From: Acaryochloris sp. IP29b_bin.148 | GTDB lineage: Bacteria; Cyanobacteriota; Cyanobacteriia; Thermosynechococcales; Thermosynechococcaceae | Direction: 5' to 3' | Length of the DNA stretch: 42,125 bases | NCBI RefSeq assembly: GCF_028285565.1 | Contig: NZ_JANQOY010000174.1 | Span: 1-42,125 of the forward strand | In this document: positions 9,581-19,039 of the stretch, one piece after another | Layout of the letters: each line of letters opens with the position of its first letter | Numbering within the stretch: the stretch's first letter is position 1 | Notes under the pieces: model-generated | Databases searched by the model: none | Seen by the model: only the letters and a program-made list of their open reading frames with translations | What the model was told of the DNA's origin: nothing | Program-made: the position numbers and the translations under genes

Positions 9581-11311
9581 CTACAACATTCGCTCAAAAC
9601 TGTCATACCGCTTCATTCTTAACAGCAGACGCAAAAAGACTAAACTGGCAAGAATGGCGATAAAAGCTGCGATCGCAGCGAGCCACACATACTTATTCAC
9701 CAGCAGAATTGTGGCCGATAGCGTGAACGCACCAATCAGCAGGGCATAGTTGGTGCCCATATGGGTCAAATTGAGTCGGCGCAGAATTCGGTCTGTTTCA
9801 GCGGACCGCACCCGCATTCGCAGGTCGCCCTGTTCCAACTTATCGAGGGTATCCTCCATTCGTCGAGGGAGCCCCAGGGCCGTATTACTCACCTGAGCCG
9901 CTTGCCGCCCTAACTCGCCCAACAGATCACCACTTTGATTATTTGAAAAGCCACCATTTGTCATAAGCTCTGCTGCAAAGGGTTCTGCAACCTCCATAAA
10001 GTTAAATGTGGGATCGAGTCCCCTGCCTACACCTTCTAAGGTGGAAAAGGCTCGCATTACAAATGTAAACGTTGCGGGGAAGCGAAAGGGTTGATCGTAA
10101 GCAATCTCAAACAGATCATCCCCAATCTGAGCAACGGACTGTTGATCAAAGGGCTGCCCCATGAAGTTATCCAGCATATATTGGATCGATCGCCGAATCG
10201 GCCCCATATCATCAACGGGGAGTAGTGCGCCTAAATCAATCAACGAAGCGATCACCTGATTGGCATCTTTTTGGGCAAACCCGAAAAACGTCTTGAGCAA
10301 TTTCTCGCGCGTGATCGAGGTAATCCGCCCCATCATGCCAAAATCATAAAAAATCAACTGCCCATCTGAACTCACCGCCAAATTACCGGGATGGGGATCG
10401 GCATGAAAAAAGCCATCGGTTAACAGCTGGTAGAGATAAGCTTTCGCACTCAGTTGAGCAATTCGCTTGCGATCAATACCGGCGGCATCAATGGCGTCAT
10501 AATTACTGATTTTGAGCCCTGGAACATACTCCAGCGTCAGCACCCGAGGCGTTGCATATCGCCAAAAGACTCGGGGCACATAGACCCAGTCTTGATCTCG
10601 AAAATTACGGCGAAACTGGTCTGCATTGCGGCCTTCATTTAGATAATCAATTTCTTCGTAGAGGATTTTGCAACATTCTTCGTAAATCCCTAACCAGTCC
10701 CGTCCGGGTCCCCATTTGGGATGATTCTGAAAGTAATGGGCAATGCCCTTCAAAATCCTCAAATCAATATCAAACAGTTTTTTGAGGCCTGGACGTTGAA
10801 TCTTGACGACCACCTCTTCTCCCGACTGCAGTTGGGCACGGTGGACTTGTCCTAGACTAGCGGCGGCGAGGGGAACTGGATCAAAACTGCAAAATAATGC
10901 TGGAATGGTCCGACCAAAGTCCTGCTCAATAATCCGCTCAACCCGTTCATAACTAAAAGCAGGCACCCGATCTTGGAGCTTGGACAGCTCTTCCACATAC
11001 TCAGCCGGGAATAAATCGGCACGCGTTGAAAATAGCTGCCCAACTTTGATAAAGGTAGGGCCTAAATCGAGTAAGGTTTCTCGAATCCAGGCCGCCTGCT
11101 TTCTCCGTCGAGCTGCCCGTTTCGCGTCTGTCATCCCGCCCGGATAACTCCAAGACTTGCTCAACCACCAGCGAGAGCTGAGCAACTGCAACACAAAGGC
11201 CCAAATGTCCAGAAAACGACGTTGGCGAGAATAGCTGTCTCGATTCCAGCGGTAGGCTTTGCGATTTTGTTTGGGTAAGATCAACTCAGAGGGAGGAACT
11301 GACACAAGCAC
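9581..11311 (-). CDS. UbiB/ABC1 (AarF) family atypical kinase
   Basis: An ABC1-family kinase-like protein of 576 residues. Family members in bacteria and chloroplasts support quinone and prenyl-lipid metabolism. The defining KxGQ motif is K89-V-G-Q92, followed by FSTRADLFP. The ATP-binding lysine is Lys170 (VVVKIQRPG), the AAASLGQVH alanine-rich loop is at about 150, the catalytic-loop HADPHPGN has Asp305 and Asn310, and DFG is at 323-325. Two hydrophobic segments near the C-terminus should anchor it in a membrane, perhaps the thylakoid. The GTG at 11311 overlaps the stop of the upstream small gene by one base (TAGTG), so the two are probably coupled. Confidence 0.92.
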   Translation of the reverse strand: MLVSVPPSELILPKQNRKAYRWNRDSYSRQRRFLDIWAFVLQLLSSRWWLSKSWSYPGGMTDAKRAARRRKQAAWIRETLLDLGPTFIKVGQLFSTRADLFPAEYVEELSKLQDRVPAFSYERVERIIEQDFGRTIPALFCSFDPVPLAAASLGQVHRAQLQSGEEVVVKIQRPGLKKLFDIDLRILKGIAHYFQNHPKWGPGRDWLGIYEECCKILYEEIDYLNEGRNADQFRRNFRDQDWVYVPRVFWRYATPRVLTLEYVPGLKISNYDAIDAAGIDRKRIAQLSAKAYLYQLLTDGFFHADPHPGNLAVSSDGQLIFYDFGMMGRITSITREKLLKTFFGFAQKDANQVIASLIDLGALLPVDDMGPIRRSIQYMLDNFMGQPFDQQSVAQIGDDLFEIAYDQPFRFPATFTFVMRAFSTLEGVGRGLDPTFNFMEVAEPFAAELMTNGGFSNNQSGDLLGELGRQAAQVSNTALGLPRRMEDTLDKLEQGDLRMRVRSAETDRILRRLNLTHMGTNYALLIGAFTLSATILLVNKYVWLAAIAAFIAILASLVFLRLLLRMKRYDSFERML

Positions 11312-11631
11312 TAACTAGAATGGCTGCGGTAGTTTTGTAGAGCGGAACGAAGTTGAGCAATTTCCGCCCGCAGCTCATCAATGGTTTCTTGTAAGTCAGC
11401 AGTGGCCGATGAAGCGCTAGAGGTCGATGTATAACTTTGAGGATTACGAACAGCCTCAGCATCAGCTCTTTCCATGACCTGATTAGTGAATTGACGGATT
11501 TTTTCCCGCTGCTCAGCGTCAAACTGACCCACGCTACTGAGGGTGTCCGTAAGCTGATGCTCTAGTTCTTCATACAACACTTCAGCAGTTGCTCTACCCA
11601 AAAAAAATGCACGAATTAAGGGGTTGGTCAT
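11311..11631 (-). CDS. conserved small coiled-coil protein (possibly DUF6825)
   Basis: A 106-residue protein beginning MTNPLIRAFFLGRATAEVLYEELE, resembling a small family conserved in cyanobacteria and plastids that I recall as DUF6825. The middle is rich in charged heptads, the stretch around 55-75 is Ser/Ala rich and likely disordered, and the end (LQETIDELRAEIAQLRSALQ) is a clear coiled coil. No membrane segment. It directly precedes the ABC1 kinase gene with a one-base overlap, which suggests a functional link such as a partner or regulator of that kinase. Function not known. Confidence 0.75.
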   Translation of the reverse strand: MTNPLIRAFFLGRATAEVLYEELEHQLTDTLSSVGQFDAEQREKIRQFTNQVMERADAEAVRNPQSYTSTSSASSATADLQETIDELRAEIAQLRSALQNYRSHSS

Positions 11632-11970
11632 GGGATAGTATCGTTAACATGGCTTCGCAAAAATTATAACTTGCCTCTTTGCACTCCTGCTCTAACTGAC
11701 ATCCGAGGATAATTGGGAAAAATAAAAATACACCCTCATTTCTGTGATCGGAGTGATGTTGGTCATTGCTCTCCTCTAGATGGATGGATATCAACTTATC
11801 CCTCCCCCATCTCGTGAAACACTGACCAAACAGACGTTGCCCCTTTAGCATTCAGAGTTAAAATATCAAAACTATGGCCATCCGCTTGCAAAGTTAGCCC
11901 CTCTTGAATGAGGCTCGCTTTGCACATTTCATATCTCTGTTGTTATTCAATCTCTTTGGACCACAAGACC
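11632..11970. other. divergent intergenic region before clpS
   Basis: Between the small coiled-coil gene (minus) and clpS (plus), so it should contain both promoters. AT-rich runs occur around 11718-11735. A weak CCTC/GAGG hairpin lies near 11900-11914, some 60 bases before the clpS ATG. An in-frame extension of clpS to 11908 exists but looks non-coding. No RNA or mobile element was recognised. Confidence 0.35.
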
Positions 11971-12252
11971 ATGTCTGTCGAAACATTGGACAAACGCTCT
12001 ACAAGCCGTAAACTGGCACCGAAGTACCGTGTTTTACTCCACAATGATGATTTCAACTCCATGGAGCATGTGGTGCAAGTGTTGCTTCAAACCGTCCCTA
12101 ACCTGACCCAACCCCAAGCCGTTAGCGTGATGATGGAAGCCCATACGAATGGGATTGCGCTCGTTATTACCTGCGCCTTTGAACATGCAGAGTTCTACTG
12201 TGAAACACTGAAGATGCATGGTTTGACCAGCACAATTGAGCCTGATGAATAG
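11971..12252 (+). CDS. clpS: ATP-dependent Clp protease adaptor ClpS
   Basis: A 93-residue N-recognin adaptor that hands substrates bearing destabilising N-terminal residues to the Clp AAA+ chaperone. The core KYRVLLHNDDFNSMEHVVQVL corresponds to the family's conserved NDD...M.fVv block, followed by the EAHTNG helix and VITCAFEHAEFY. Asp-Asp after Asn in the NDD motif is retained, so N-degron binding is plausible. Cyanobacteria can carry two ClpS paralogues with different specificity, and this one cannot be assigned to a type from sequence alone. The start at 11971 matches the usual family N-terminus. Transcribed alone, convergent with the lipoprotein gene. Confidence 0.92.
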   Translation: MSVETLDKRSTSRKLAPKYRVLLHNDDFNSMEHVVQVLLQTVPNLTQPQAVSVMMEAHTNGIALVITCAFEHAEFYCETLKMHGLTSTIEPDE

Positions 12253-12335
12253 GTCGAGTCCTTGGCTTAAATGGCTGCAATTCTTTGATGTAGATGAGCA
12301 GAGGGGGGTGAAGGCTTCACTACCGCCAAGCAAAG

Positions 12336-12707
12336 TTATTCGCTACTTACCATGTACCATTGCCCTTCTTTTTTGGCCAGAAATACTTTGCCCGCTGCTT
12401 TCCCCTTTTCACCCGTGAGGTTAACGGTGGCTTTATCTCCCTTGATTTGGGTCTGGGCTATGCTGCCTTTGGCAATCACTTCCGAAAACCGATCTTGATC
12501 CGCTTGACTGGCATCCTCAAGATCGCAGATCTGTTGAATGCCCTGGTCAGCCTCAGGAGCACAGAGATCACTCAATTCTCCGTAGTTTCGAGAAGTCGCG
12601 ACCTCAAATACTTTTTGCACCACTCCTTGAGGGGTGGACTGCACGCCATTCTCTGTACATGCTGTCAACACGAATACACTTGCGGCTAACCCTATTCTTT
12701 GCATCAT
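12336..12707 (-). CDS. small predicted lipoprotein, paralogue 1
   Basis: A 123-residue secreted lipoprotein. A short signal peptide ends in the lipobox LTAC, so the mature protein should begin at that Cys and be lipid-anchored. The mature part has STPQGVVQKVFEVA, a Cys-containing LCAPEAD block, and a C-terminal strand pair ending EGQWYMVSS. This resembles the DUF4878-like/NTF2-like lumenal fold, though the assignment is by pattern only. It is clearly homologous to the product of the next gene upstream (12812-13192), with the same lipobox, TPxGVxQK, LCAP and GxWY landmarks. Function unknown. Confidence 0.78.
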   Translation of the reverse strand: MMQRIGLAASVFVLTACTENGVQSTPQGVVQKVFEVATSRNYGELSDLCAPEADQGIQQICDLEDASQADQDRFSEVIAKGSIAQTQIKGDKATVNLTGEKGKAAGKVFLAKKEGQWYMVSSE

Positions 12708-12811
12708 TGCCGTTCTTCTCGGAAATAGACGTTGATTTCAAGCGCAAGTGTTCAGCTACAGCAGAAGTCATAGACAAGAGAGAGCTGTCACCTGCTCAAT
12801 TCAGCGAGACG

Positions 12812-13192
12812 CTACTCTAGAAAACGTTGTAGATACCAATGCCCGTTTTCCTGAATCAGTTCAAAACTGAGGGTGCGCTCTAGGTTAGGTTGGCTGGCAA
12901 CGGTCACAACTGCTGTATATCCCGTGATTTCGGTATTACCGCGTATTTTTGCCGCCAAGAAGCGATGAATAAAGGCCTGTTGTTGTTCGGGCTGAGCTTC
13001 AGACATTTCGCAGATGATATTGGCCGTTGTCTCTGCCTGAGGCGCACATAAGGTACTGAGTTGACTGAGTTCTCTGGTCTTAGCTGAATCAACAATCTTC
13101 TGAATCACCCCCTCTGGTGTCGATTGGATTCCGCTTCCTTGACAAGCTGAAATGGTAAGCATGGAGACCAGTAGGGTGACCTTTCTCAGCAT
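12812..13192 (-). CDS. small predicted lipoprotein, paralogue 2
   Basis: A 126-residue lipoprotein with lipobox ISAC at residues 14-17, followed by QGSGIQSTPEGVIQKIVDSA. It shares with its downstream neighbour the TP[QE]GV[VI]QK helix, LSxLCAP, an I..IC.. block with a second Cys, and the final GHWYLQ strand. The two conserved Cys of the mature domain could form a disulfide in the periplasm (inference). Gap to the paralogue is about 104 bases, so co-transcription is likely. The pair looks like a tandem duplication that has diverged well beyond half of its residues. Function unknown. Confidence 0.78.
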   Translation of the reverse strand: MLRKVTLLVSMLTISACQGSGIQSTPEGVIQKIVDSAKTRELSQLSTLCAPQAETTANIICEMSEAQPEQQQAFIHRFLAAKIRGNTEITGYTAVVTVASQPNLERTLSFELIQENGHWYLQRFLE

Positions 13193-13328
13193 AGGAGGGG
13201 CCTTTACATCGGGCTACTTCAGGGGTTTCTGTGGGCGATTATACACATAATTTGCGATGAGGAATTAAACGTAAAACCTACTTTTACGAAGTAACACTAA
13301 CTATTGTCAATGTAAGTGTCATTGGGGA

Positions 13329-14666
13329 TTACGGGTCACCTCGTTGTAAATGGGCAAGGTAAAAACCATCCATTTGCCCTCGATGCGGCCAGATTTTTGC
13401 GCCCAGGGCGGATTGCTGGAGTTCTAAATGTGTGGATAGGGGGTGAATAGACCAATTAGACGTCTGTTGGAGGAAAGATTGAACAACATTTTCATTCTCC
13501 TGGGGATGGAGAGTACAGGTGGCATAGAGCAGGTATCCACCGGGTTTGACCCATTGCGCACTGGTCTGTAGGAGTTCCAATTGCAAGGCTGATAATTCGG
13601 TGACGCGATCAGGGGTTTGCCGCCAGCGAGCATCTGCATGACGATGTAAGGTGCCTAAGCCTGAGCAGGGAGCATCTACAAGAACAGAGTCGGCTAAGGG
13701 AATATGGTTGGGCAGCTGACGACTGTCTCCCGTCCAAAGTTGAACGGTGTTGATATCTAGACGTTGAAGGTTTTGCTGAAGTTTACGGAGGCGAGACGGG
13801 GTGCGATCGCACGCCCAAATCTCTCCACAATCCTGCATCAACTCTGCCATATGGGTGGTTTTGCCACCCGGTGCGGCACAAACATCAAGGGCCACCGTTC
13901 CGGGTTGAGGATTCAGCACATGCCCAACGAGCTGCGCGCTGGCCCCTTGCACCGTCCACCATCCCTCTTGGAAACCGGGCAGTTGGGGAATGGGACCGGG
14001 TTTGCCTTCAATTCTTAAGGCTTGGGGTAGATGGGGGAGCGGTGATGTTGTGAGACCCGCTGCTGCCAGTTGTGATCGCACAAACGCTCGATCCATTTTT
14101 AAGGGATTGATCCGTAAGTCAATATGGGGAGGCTGGTTGCAATAATCACAGAGTTGCTCCGTCTCTGCTGGCCCCAGCTGATTGTTCCAGACTTGGACAA
14201 TCCAATCAGGATAGCTATACAACATCCCTAATCGCTGGATTGGGTCGGAGGGAAGGTCCAAGGGATCATGGGTGCGGGCCGCTGCTCGCGTATATTGCCT
14301 GAGCAAGCCGTTAACCAATCCTGATAGCCCCGAGAGTTGATTCTGCTTGGCTAACTCCACCGTGGTAAAAATGGCCGCAGCATCAGGAATATGATCGAGG
14401 TAACGGAGTTGATAGAGACCCAGATGCAATAACGTACGCAGATCGGGCGGTTGCTGATCGGCGGGTCTTTTGGCAAATTGATCAATCAGGGCGTCCAAGG
14501 TTCGTTGGCGACGCACACTACCGTAGAGCAGCTCAGTTAACAAGCGGCGATCGGCATTGGGTATCACCTTCGGCATAACCCGACTCAGGGCAACATCCGC
14601 ATATGCCCCTCGATGAACTGCTTTAAGCCCCTGAAAAGCAAGCTGCCGAGGGTTAGGATTACTCAT
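13329..14666 (-). CDS. rsmB: 16S rRNA (cytosine-967 C5) methyltransferase RsmB
   Basis: Methylates C967 of 16S rRNA using AdoMet. The 445 residues contain an N-terminal NusB-like helical domain (about 1-140), followed by the Rossmann methyltransferase. Motif I is DVCAAPGGKT (261-270), motif IV DAPCSGLGTLHRHADARW (Cys334), and motif VI YATCTLHPQENE (catalytic Cys384). The two-cysteine NOL1/NOP2/Sun mechanism is therefore intact. The gene starts 20 bases after the ffh stop on the same strand, so the two are probably one operon joining ribosome modification and protein targeting. Confidence 0.95.
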   Translation of the reverse strand: MSNPNPRQLAFQGLKAVHRGAYADVALSRVMPKVIPNADRRLLTELLYGSVRRQRTLDALIDQFAKRPADQQPPDLRTLLHLGLYQLRYLDHIPDAAAIFTTVELAKQNQLSGLSGLVNGLLRQYTRAAARTHDPLDLPSDPIQRLGMLYSYPDWIVQVWNNQLGPAETEQLCDYCNQPPHIDLRINPLKMDRAFVRSQLAAAGLTTSPLPHLPQALRIEGKPGPIPQLPGFQEGWWTVQGASAQLVGHVLNPQPGTVALDVCAAPGGKTTHMAELMQDCGEIWACDRTPSRLRKLQQNLQRLDINTVQLWTGDSRQLPNHIPLADSVLVDAPCSGLGTLHRHADARWRQTPDRVTELSALQLELLQTSAQWVKPGGYLLYATCTLHPQENENVVQSFLQQTSNWSIHPLSTHLELQQSALGAKIWPHRGQMDGFYLAHLQRGDP

Positions 14667-14686
14667 TTTTGGCTAGAGAAATAAGA

Positions 14687-16117
14687 CTACAAATCACCAA
14701 ATCCTTTTCTCTTTTTGTTTTTCTTCTTCTTGCCCATACCGCCACGCCAGCCACCGCGACTCGGACGACCACCTCCCATCATCGGATTCCCCCCACCGGC
14801 AGGAGACATGCCTGGCATTTGCCCTTGTCCCATCTGCTGCATCATCGATCGCATGCGCTGGAACTCTGTCACGAGCTTACCGACATCATTTTGGGTATAG
14901 CCGGAGCCTTTAGCAATTCGACGGCGACGACTAGGAGAGTTGGACAACAACTGGGGGTTTTTGCGTTCCTCCTTGGTCATGGAGTTAATCATCGCTTCTG
15001 TCTGCTTCAGCTTTGTTTCCCCTTCTTGCAGCTGAGAGTTAGATATTTTATTCATACCGGGGATCAGCTTCATCACCCCACCCAGAGAGCCCATATTTTT
15101 GAGCAAACGCATTTGCTTGAGAAAATCAGTGAAGTCAAACTGAGCCTCCATGATCTTCTTCTGCATCTTCTCTGCATCGGCGATGTCAAACTCTTCTTGA
15201 GCTTTTTCCACCAACGTCAGCACATCCCCCATCCCCAGAATGCGAGATGCCATCCGATCCGGATAGAAGGGTTGTAAGGCCTCAACTTTTTCGCCAACCC
15301 CCACAAATTTAATCGGCTTACCCGATATTTGGCGAATCGAGAGGGCCGCCCCGCCGCGGGTATCGCCATCCATCTTGGTTAGAATCGCTCCGGTAATCCC
15401 AATCTGATCATGGAAGGTGCGGGTCAAATTCGCCGCTTCCTGACCGGTCATGGCATCGACCACTAGCAAGGTTTCATCTGGCTTGATCGCTTTTTTTATA
15501 TCCGCCAGCTCAGACATCATTGCTGGGTCAATTTGCAGACGGCCAGCGGTATCCACAATCACTGTGTCCACATTTTGCTCGCGGGCTGCTGCTAGCCCCT
15601 GACGGGCAATCTCTACAGGGTTAGCATCTGTTCCCAGTTGAAAGACGGGGACATCAATCTGTTCCCCTAGGGTCACCAGCTGGTCAATGGCGGCTGGGCG
15701 GTAGACGTCCGTTGCCACCAGTAAGGCCGTCTGTTCTTGCTTACGTAAATGCAGTGCCAGCTTGGCCGTTGCCGTGGTTTTACCCGTACCCTGCAAACCC
15801 GCCATTAAAATCACGGTGGGCGGTTTGTTGGACTCAGCCAAGGGCTCGTTCGTGGCCCCCATCACCTCAACCAGCTGGTCATGCACAATCTTGATAAATT
15901 GCTGATCCGGTTGTACGCCCGTGATCACCTCGGCCCCTAAGGCCGATTCCCGGACGTCTTCGATAAAGTCTTTGACCACCTGTAAATTGACATCGGCCTC
16001 CAGCAGCGCCCGTCGAACTTCCCGTAGGGCATCTTGAATGTTCGACTCCGAGATTTTGTCTTGACCCCGGAGGGTCTTCCAGGCCGATTCCAGCCGATCG
16101 GATAGGGCTTCAAACAT
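14687..16117 (-). CDS. ffh: signal recognition particle protein Ffh (SRP54)
   Basis: The GTPase of the signal recognition particle, which binds 4.5S RNA and signal sequences for co-translational targeting, including thylakoid proteins. The N domain covers about residues 1-95. The G domain has G1 GLQGTGKT (107-114), DTAGRLQID and TKMDGDTRGG. The methionine-rich M domain has FDFTDFLKQM, KLIPGM and the RNA-binding SPSRRRRIAKGSG. The tail is unusually Gly/Met/Lys rich, with GGG-repeats then KKKKNKKRKG, likely flexible. Length 476 is normal for cyanobacteria. It lies between sqdX (53 bases upstream) and rsmB. Confidence 0.97.
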   Translation of the reverse strand: MFEALSDRLESAWKTLRGQDKISESNIQDALREVRRALLEADVNLQVVKDFIEDVRESALGAEVITGVQPDQQFIKIVHDQLVEVMGATNEPLAESNKPPTVILMAGLQGTGKTTATAKLALHLRKQEQTALLVATDVYRPAAIDQLVTLGEQIDVPVFQLGTDANPVEIARQGLAAAREQNVDTVIVDTAGRLQIDPAMMSELADIKKAIKPDETLLVVDAMTGQEAANLTRTFHDQIGITGAILTKMDGDTRGGAALSIRQISGKPIKFVGVGEKVEALQPFYPDRMASRILGMGDVLTLVEKAQEEFDIADAEKMQKKIMEAQFDFTDFLKQMRLLKNMGSLGGVMKLIPGMNKISNSQLQEGETKLKQTEAMINSMTKEERKNPQLLSNSPSRRRRIAKGSGYTQNDVGKLVTEFQRMRSMMQQMGQGQMPGMSPAGGGNPMMGGGRPSRGGWRGGMGKKKKNKKRKGFGDL

Positions 16118-16170
16118 AGCGGGGTACCTATTTGCAGATAACTATTTTGACATAGGAGCAACAGACGCTG

Positions 16171-17337
16171 CTACTTAGAGGAGACGGTGGCTGAAGAGGG
16201 TGTCCGCATCACGCGAGACGTGGACTGCTTTTCTAGCACCGTTTGGTAATAGCCTTCCAATTGCCGAGTCGCCGCCGCCCAACCCCAGCGTTCCGCTTCT
16301 ACTCGGGCATTGCGACGGATAGTTTCCCGCTCGTCTGAGTTGTTGAGTAAGCGTTGGGTGGCTTGGATAAAATCTTGATCGTCGTTGGGATTAAAGAGAT
16401 AGCCATTGGCTTCATCTTCCACAATATCAGTAATCCCGCCCGAGCGAGCTGCCACCACGGGACATCCTGCCGCCATCGCTTCTAGGAGCACCAAACCCAA
16501 GGTTTCCGTGCGGGAGGGGAACATAAAGCAATCAGCCGAGGCAAAGGCAGCGGCCAAAGTTTTACCCGACATATACCCGGCAAAATAGGTTTTAGTGCCC
16601 GCAAAATGCTTCTCCAGCTCTTGCCGATAGGGACCATCCCCCACGAGAGCCAGACGCGCTGAGGGCATGGCATCCAAAATCAGCTTAATCCGGTCAATTT
16701 CTTTTTCGGCCGATAGTCGTCCGACATAGAGCAATAAGGGATCGTCAGGATTCCCCTGACTGAGCAGCATCCGCATCTCTTCAGAGGCGAGTTCAGGCTG
16801 AAAGGTATCGATATCAACGCCTCGTTGCCAAAGCGCCAAACGTTCAATGCCTTGCTCTCCTAGTTCTTCCACCATGGCGTTGGAGGTGCAGAGGTTTAAG
16901 AGGGCTTGATTATGGCCCGCTTTGAGCATCTCCCACAGGACCCCCTCAAACATGCCCAGACCGTAATACTTCAAATAGTGGGGCAGATGGGTATGATAAG
17001 ACGCCACCAGCGGGATGCGGTGCATCTTGCTAAAGAAGAGTCCAGCTAATCCCAGCACCGCCGGATTAACCACATGCACCAAATCAGGCTGGAATTGAGT
17101 CAGCGCGTCACCAATGGAGGGACGAGGCAGGGCTAACTTCAGCTCAGGATAGAGCGGTAATGGGAAAGCAGAAACCCCATGAACTTGAGCACCCTTATAT
17201 TCCGTAATACCGCCCTCTGGGGAGAAGACCAACACTTGATGGCCATCTTTTTGTAAATGGGCAACCGTATGACAGAGGCGGGTGACAATTCCATCTACCT
17301 TAGGTAGAAAGGTTTCAGTAAAAAAGGCAATTCGCAT
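16171..17337 (-). CDS. sqdX: sulfoquinovosyldiacylglycerol synthase-type glycosyltransferase (SqdX)
   Basis: A GT4-family glycosyltransferase, 388 residues. By overall pattern it is the cyanobacterial sulfolipid synthase, which moves sulfoquinovose from UDP-sulfoquinovose to diacylglycerol to form SQDG of the thylakoid membrane. Visible landmarks are FFTETFLPKVDGIVTRL at the N-terminus, VASYHTHLPHYLKYYGLG, LWQRGVDIDTF, the donor-domain start LLYVGRLSAEKEID, and the nucleotide-sugar EX7E block around SRTETLGLVLLEAMAAGCPVV. No signal peptide; it acts at the cytoplasmic membrane face. A partner sqdB gene is not in the window. A different GT4 specificity is possible but less likely. Confidence 0.85.
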   Translation of the reverse strand: MRIAFFTETFLPKVDGIVTRLCHTVAHLQKDGHQVLVFSPEGGITEYKGAQVHGVSAFPLPLYPELKLALPRPSIGDALTQFQPDLVHVVNPAVLGLAGLFFSKMHRIPLVASYHTHLPHYLKYYGLGMFEGVLWEMLKAGHNQALLNLCTSNAMVEELGEQGIERLALWQRGVDIDTFQPELASEEMRMLLSQGNPDDPLLLYVGRLSAEKEIDRIKLILDAMPSARLALVGDGPYRQELEKHFAGTKTYFAGYMSGKTLAAAFASADCFMFPSRTETLGLVLLEAMAAGCPVVAARSGGITDIVEDEANGYLFNPNDDQDFIQATQRLLNNSDERETIRRNARVEAERWGWAAATRQLEGYYQTVLEKQSTSRVMRTPSSATVSSK

Positions 17338-17501
17338 GGATACAGTTGCGTCGAAAGGAGCAAGGGGACAGGACAGCTAAGATTAGGCGTCCCCAGGGTG
17401 TGGCCTATCAGCCTTTTCTCAAAGTACCAGGAAGTCGGAATGTTTAGAACTGCTTTCTGTCAGAACACGGATCATCAATCTCCATAAAATGCTTGGAAGT
17501 G

Positions 17502-18911
17502 CTATTCTTTGAGGCTTGTAGAATTTACGCAAGCCATCACATCATCGGCCTGGGTGGGTAAAGCAGACGTTAAGACCTGGCTTCCCTCTGACGTGACTAG
17601 CACATCATCTTCGATGCGGATCCCCCGGACATCCTCAAATTGAGCCAGGCGATCCCAATTGACGCAATCTCGATACTGCTGGCGCAGGTCAGGGTTATGA
17701 AGCAGGGCCGGAATTTGGTAAAAGCCAGGTTCAATGGTGACCAGCATCTGGGAGCATAAGGGACGATCTAAACGCAGATAGCGTAACCCCATGCGATCGC
17801 ATCTCTGTCGCCCCGGTTCATATCCTGCCCCATCCCCCAAATCTTCCATATCATGGACATCGAGTCCCAGTAAGTGTCCAATCCCATGAGGGAAAAAGAG
17901 AGCATGGGCATCGCGTTCAACGAGATCCTCTGGCTGCCCCCTGAGAATGCCCACATCGACGAGTCCTGAAGCGATGGTCTGGGCTGCTAAAAGATGGACA
18001 TCGCGGAACTCCACGCCTGGCGCAATCTGGGCAATACAAGCGTCATGGGCTGCCAGTACAATGTCATACAGGTCTCGCTGGGTAGCGGAAAAATGACCGG
18101 AGACAGGCCAAGTGCGAGTAACATCTGCTGCCCACCCCAAGGGCGTTTCTGCACCTGCATCCACCAGCAATAAATCGCCGGGTGCAAAGGTATGGGGATA
18201 GATATCGTTATGGAGGATTTCGCCCTGAACCGTGACGATGCTGGTATAGGCCGTGGGACATTGATGCGCCATCATCACAGATTCTATTTCAGCGCGAAGG
18301 GCCGCTTCGGAGGCGTGGTTCAGCGTAGACCGCATGCCTTGCAGATGAGCTTCTACTGTAATTTGGGCCGCTTGTTGGAGCTGAGTCAGGGCAAAATCAT
18401 CCTGCTGTAACCGCAAACGGATGATGGCTTGGGCCAGTTGATGATCGCGCTCCATATGGCGATCCCATTCCTGAGGATGGCCTGAGCCGCTCCCACTCAC
18501 CGATCGACCCAACCACTCCGTCTGCTGTTGAAGACTATCAGCGGTGGGCGCGGGTAACGTTGCCACTGCTAGGGTCCAAGTGGGTACGGCTGATAGGGGC
18601 AAGTGATCATCTGCGCCCATTTGCTCGGCCACATCTCTTCGACTCAAGCTAGGACCGTGCCATACCGTGGATTCGGGCGAGGGTTCATCCCAAAAAAGGG
18701 TTAGCTGCCCTGCCGCCAAACCAATGACTGCATTCTGAAGGGGCATCCCGGCAAAATAAAGAAAGTGACTGCTGGCCCGGAAGGGAAACCGATTAGCGGC
18801 AAAGTTCCGTGACACGGAGGTCCCCGACCAGAGCAAGACGGGGTCTTCAACCCAATCGGCAAGCTGTTGGCGACGGTGGTGTAGACAGGCGCGGTCAACG
18901 GAGGTTAGCAC
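17502..18911 (-). CDS. pepP: Xaa-Pro aminopeptidase-like M24 metallopeptidase
   Basis: A 469-residue aminopeptidase P homologue that should cleave the N-terminal residue before proline. The N-terminal non-catalytic domain (about 1-165) is followed by the pita-bread fold with all five metal ligands: Asp251 (LLVDAGAE), Asp263 (AADVTRTWP), His346 (FFPHGIGHLLGLDVHD), Glu394 (TIEPGFY) and Glu434 (RIEDDVLV). It is therefore probably active with two Mn2+ or similar metals. The GTG start at 18911 yields a normal N-terminus; no nearby ATG fits better. Encoded alone, 164 bases upstream of sqdX. Confidence 0.92.
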   Translation of the reverse strand: MLTSVDRACLHHRRQQLADWVEDPVLLWSGTSVSRNFAANRFPFRASSHFLYFAGMPLQNAVIGLAAGQLTLFWDEPSPESTVWHGPSLSRRDVAEQMGADDHLPLSAVPTWTLAVATLPAPTADSLQQQTEWLGRSVSGSGSGHPQEWDRHMERDHQLAQAIIRLRLQQDDFALTQLQQAAQITVEAHLQGMRSTLNHASEAALRAEIESVMMAHQCPTAYTSIVTVQGEILHNDIYPHTFAPGDLLLVDAGAETPLGWAADVTRTWPVSGHFSATQRDLYDIVLAAHDACIAQIAPGVEFRDVHLLAAQTIASGLVDVGILRGQPEDLVERDAHALFFPHGIGHLLGLDVHDMEDLGDGAGYEPGRQRCDRMGLRYLRLDRPLCSQMLVTIEPGFYQIPALLHNPDLRQQYRDCVNWDRLAQFEDVRGIRIEDDVLVTSEGSQVLTSALPTQADDVMACVNSTSLKE

Positions 18912-19039
18912 CCTGTTCTTGTCCTTACTGAGGAAATTTATGAATGGTATTAATTATAGGTGGGAAAAAAGCACTGGACCGCAGCGTAGAGGCTTCAGTT
19001 TAGAGGAGAAAAGGCTAGCAAAACCGCAAACCTTCCTGC

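Noticed and set aside
11594..11851. 85-codon minus-strand frame overlapping the start of the small coiled-coil gene
   Set aside because: It overlaps a better-supported gene in another frame and covers probable promoter DNA.
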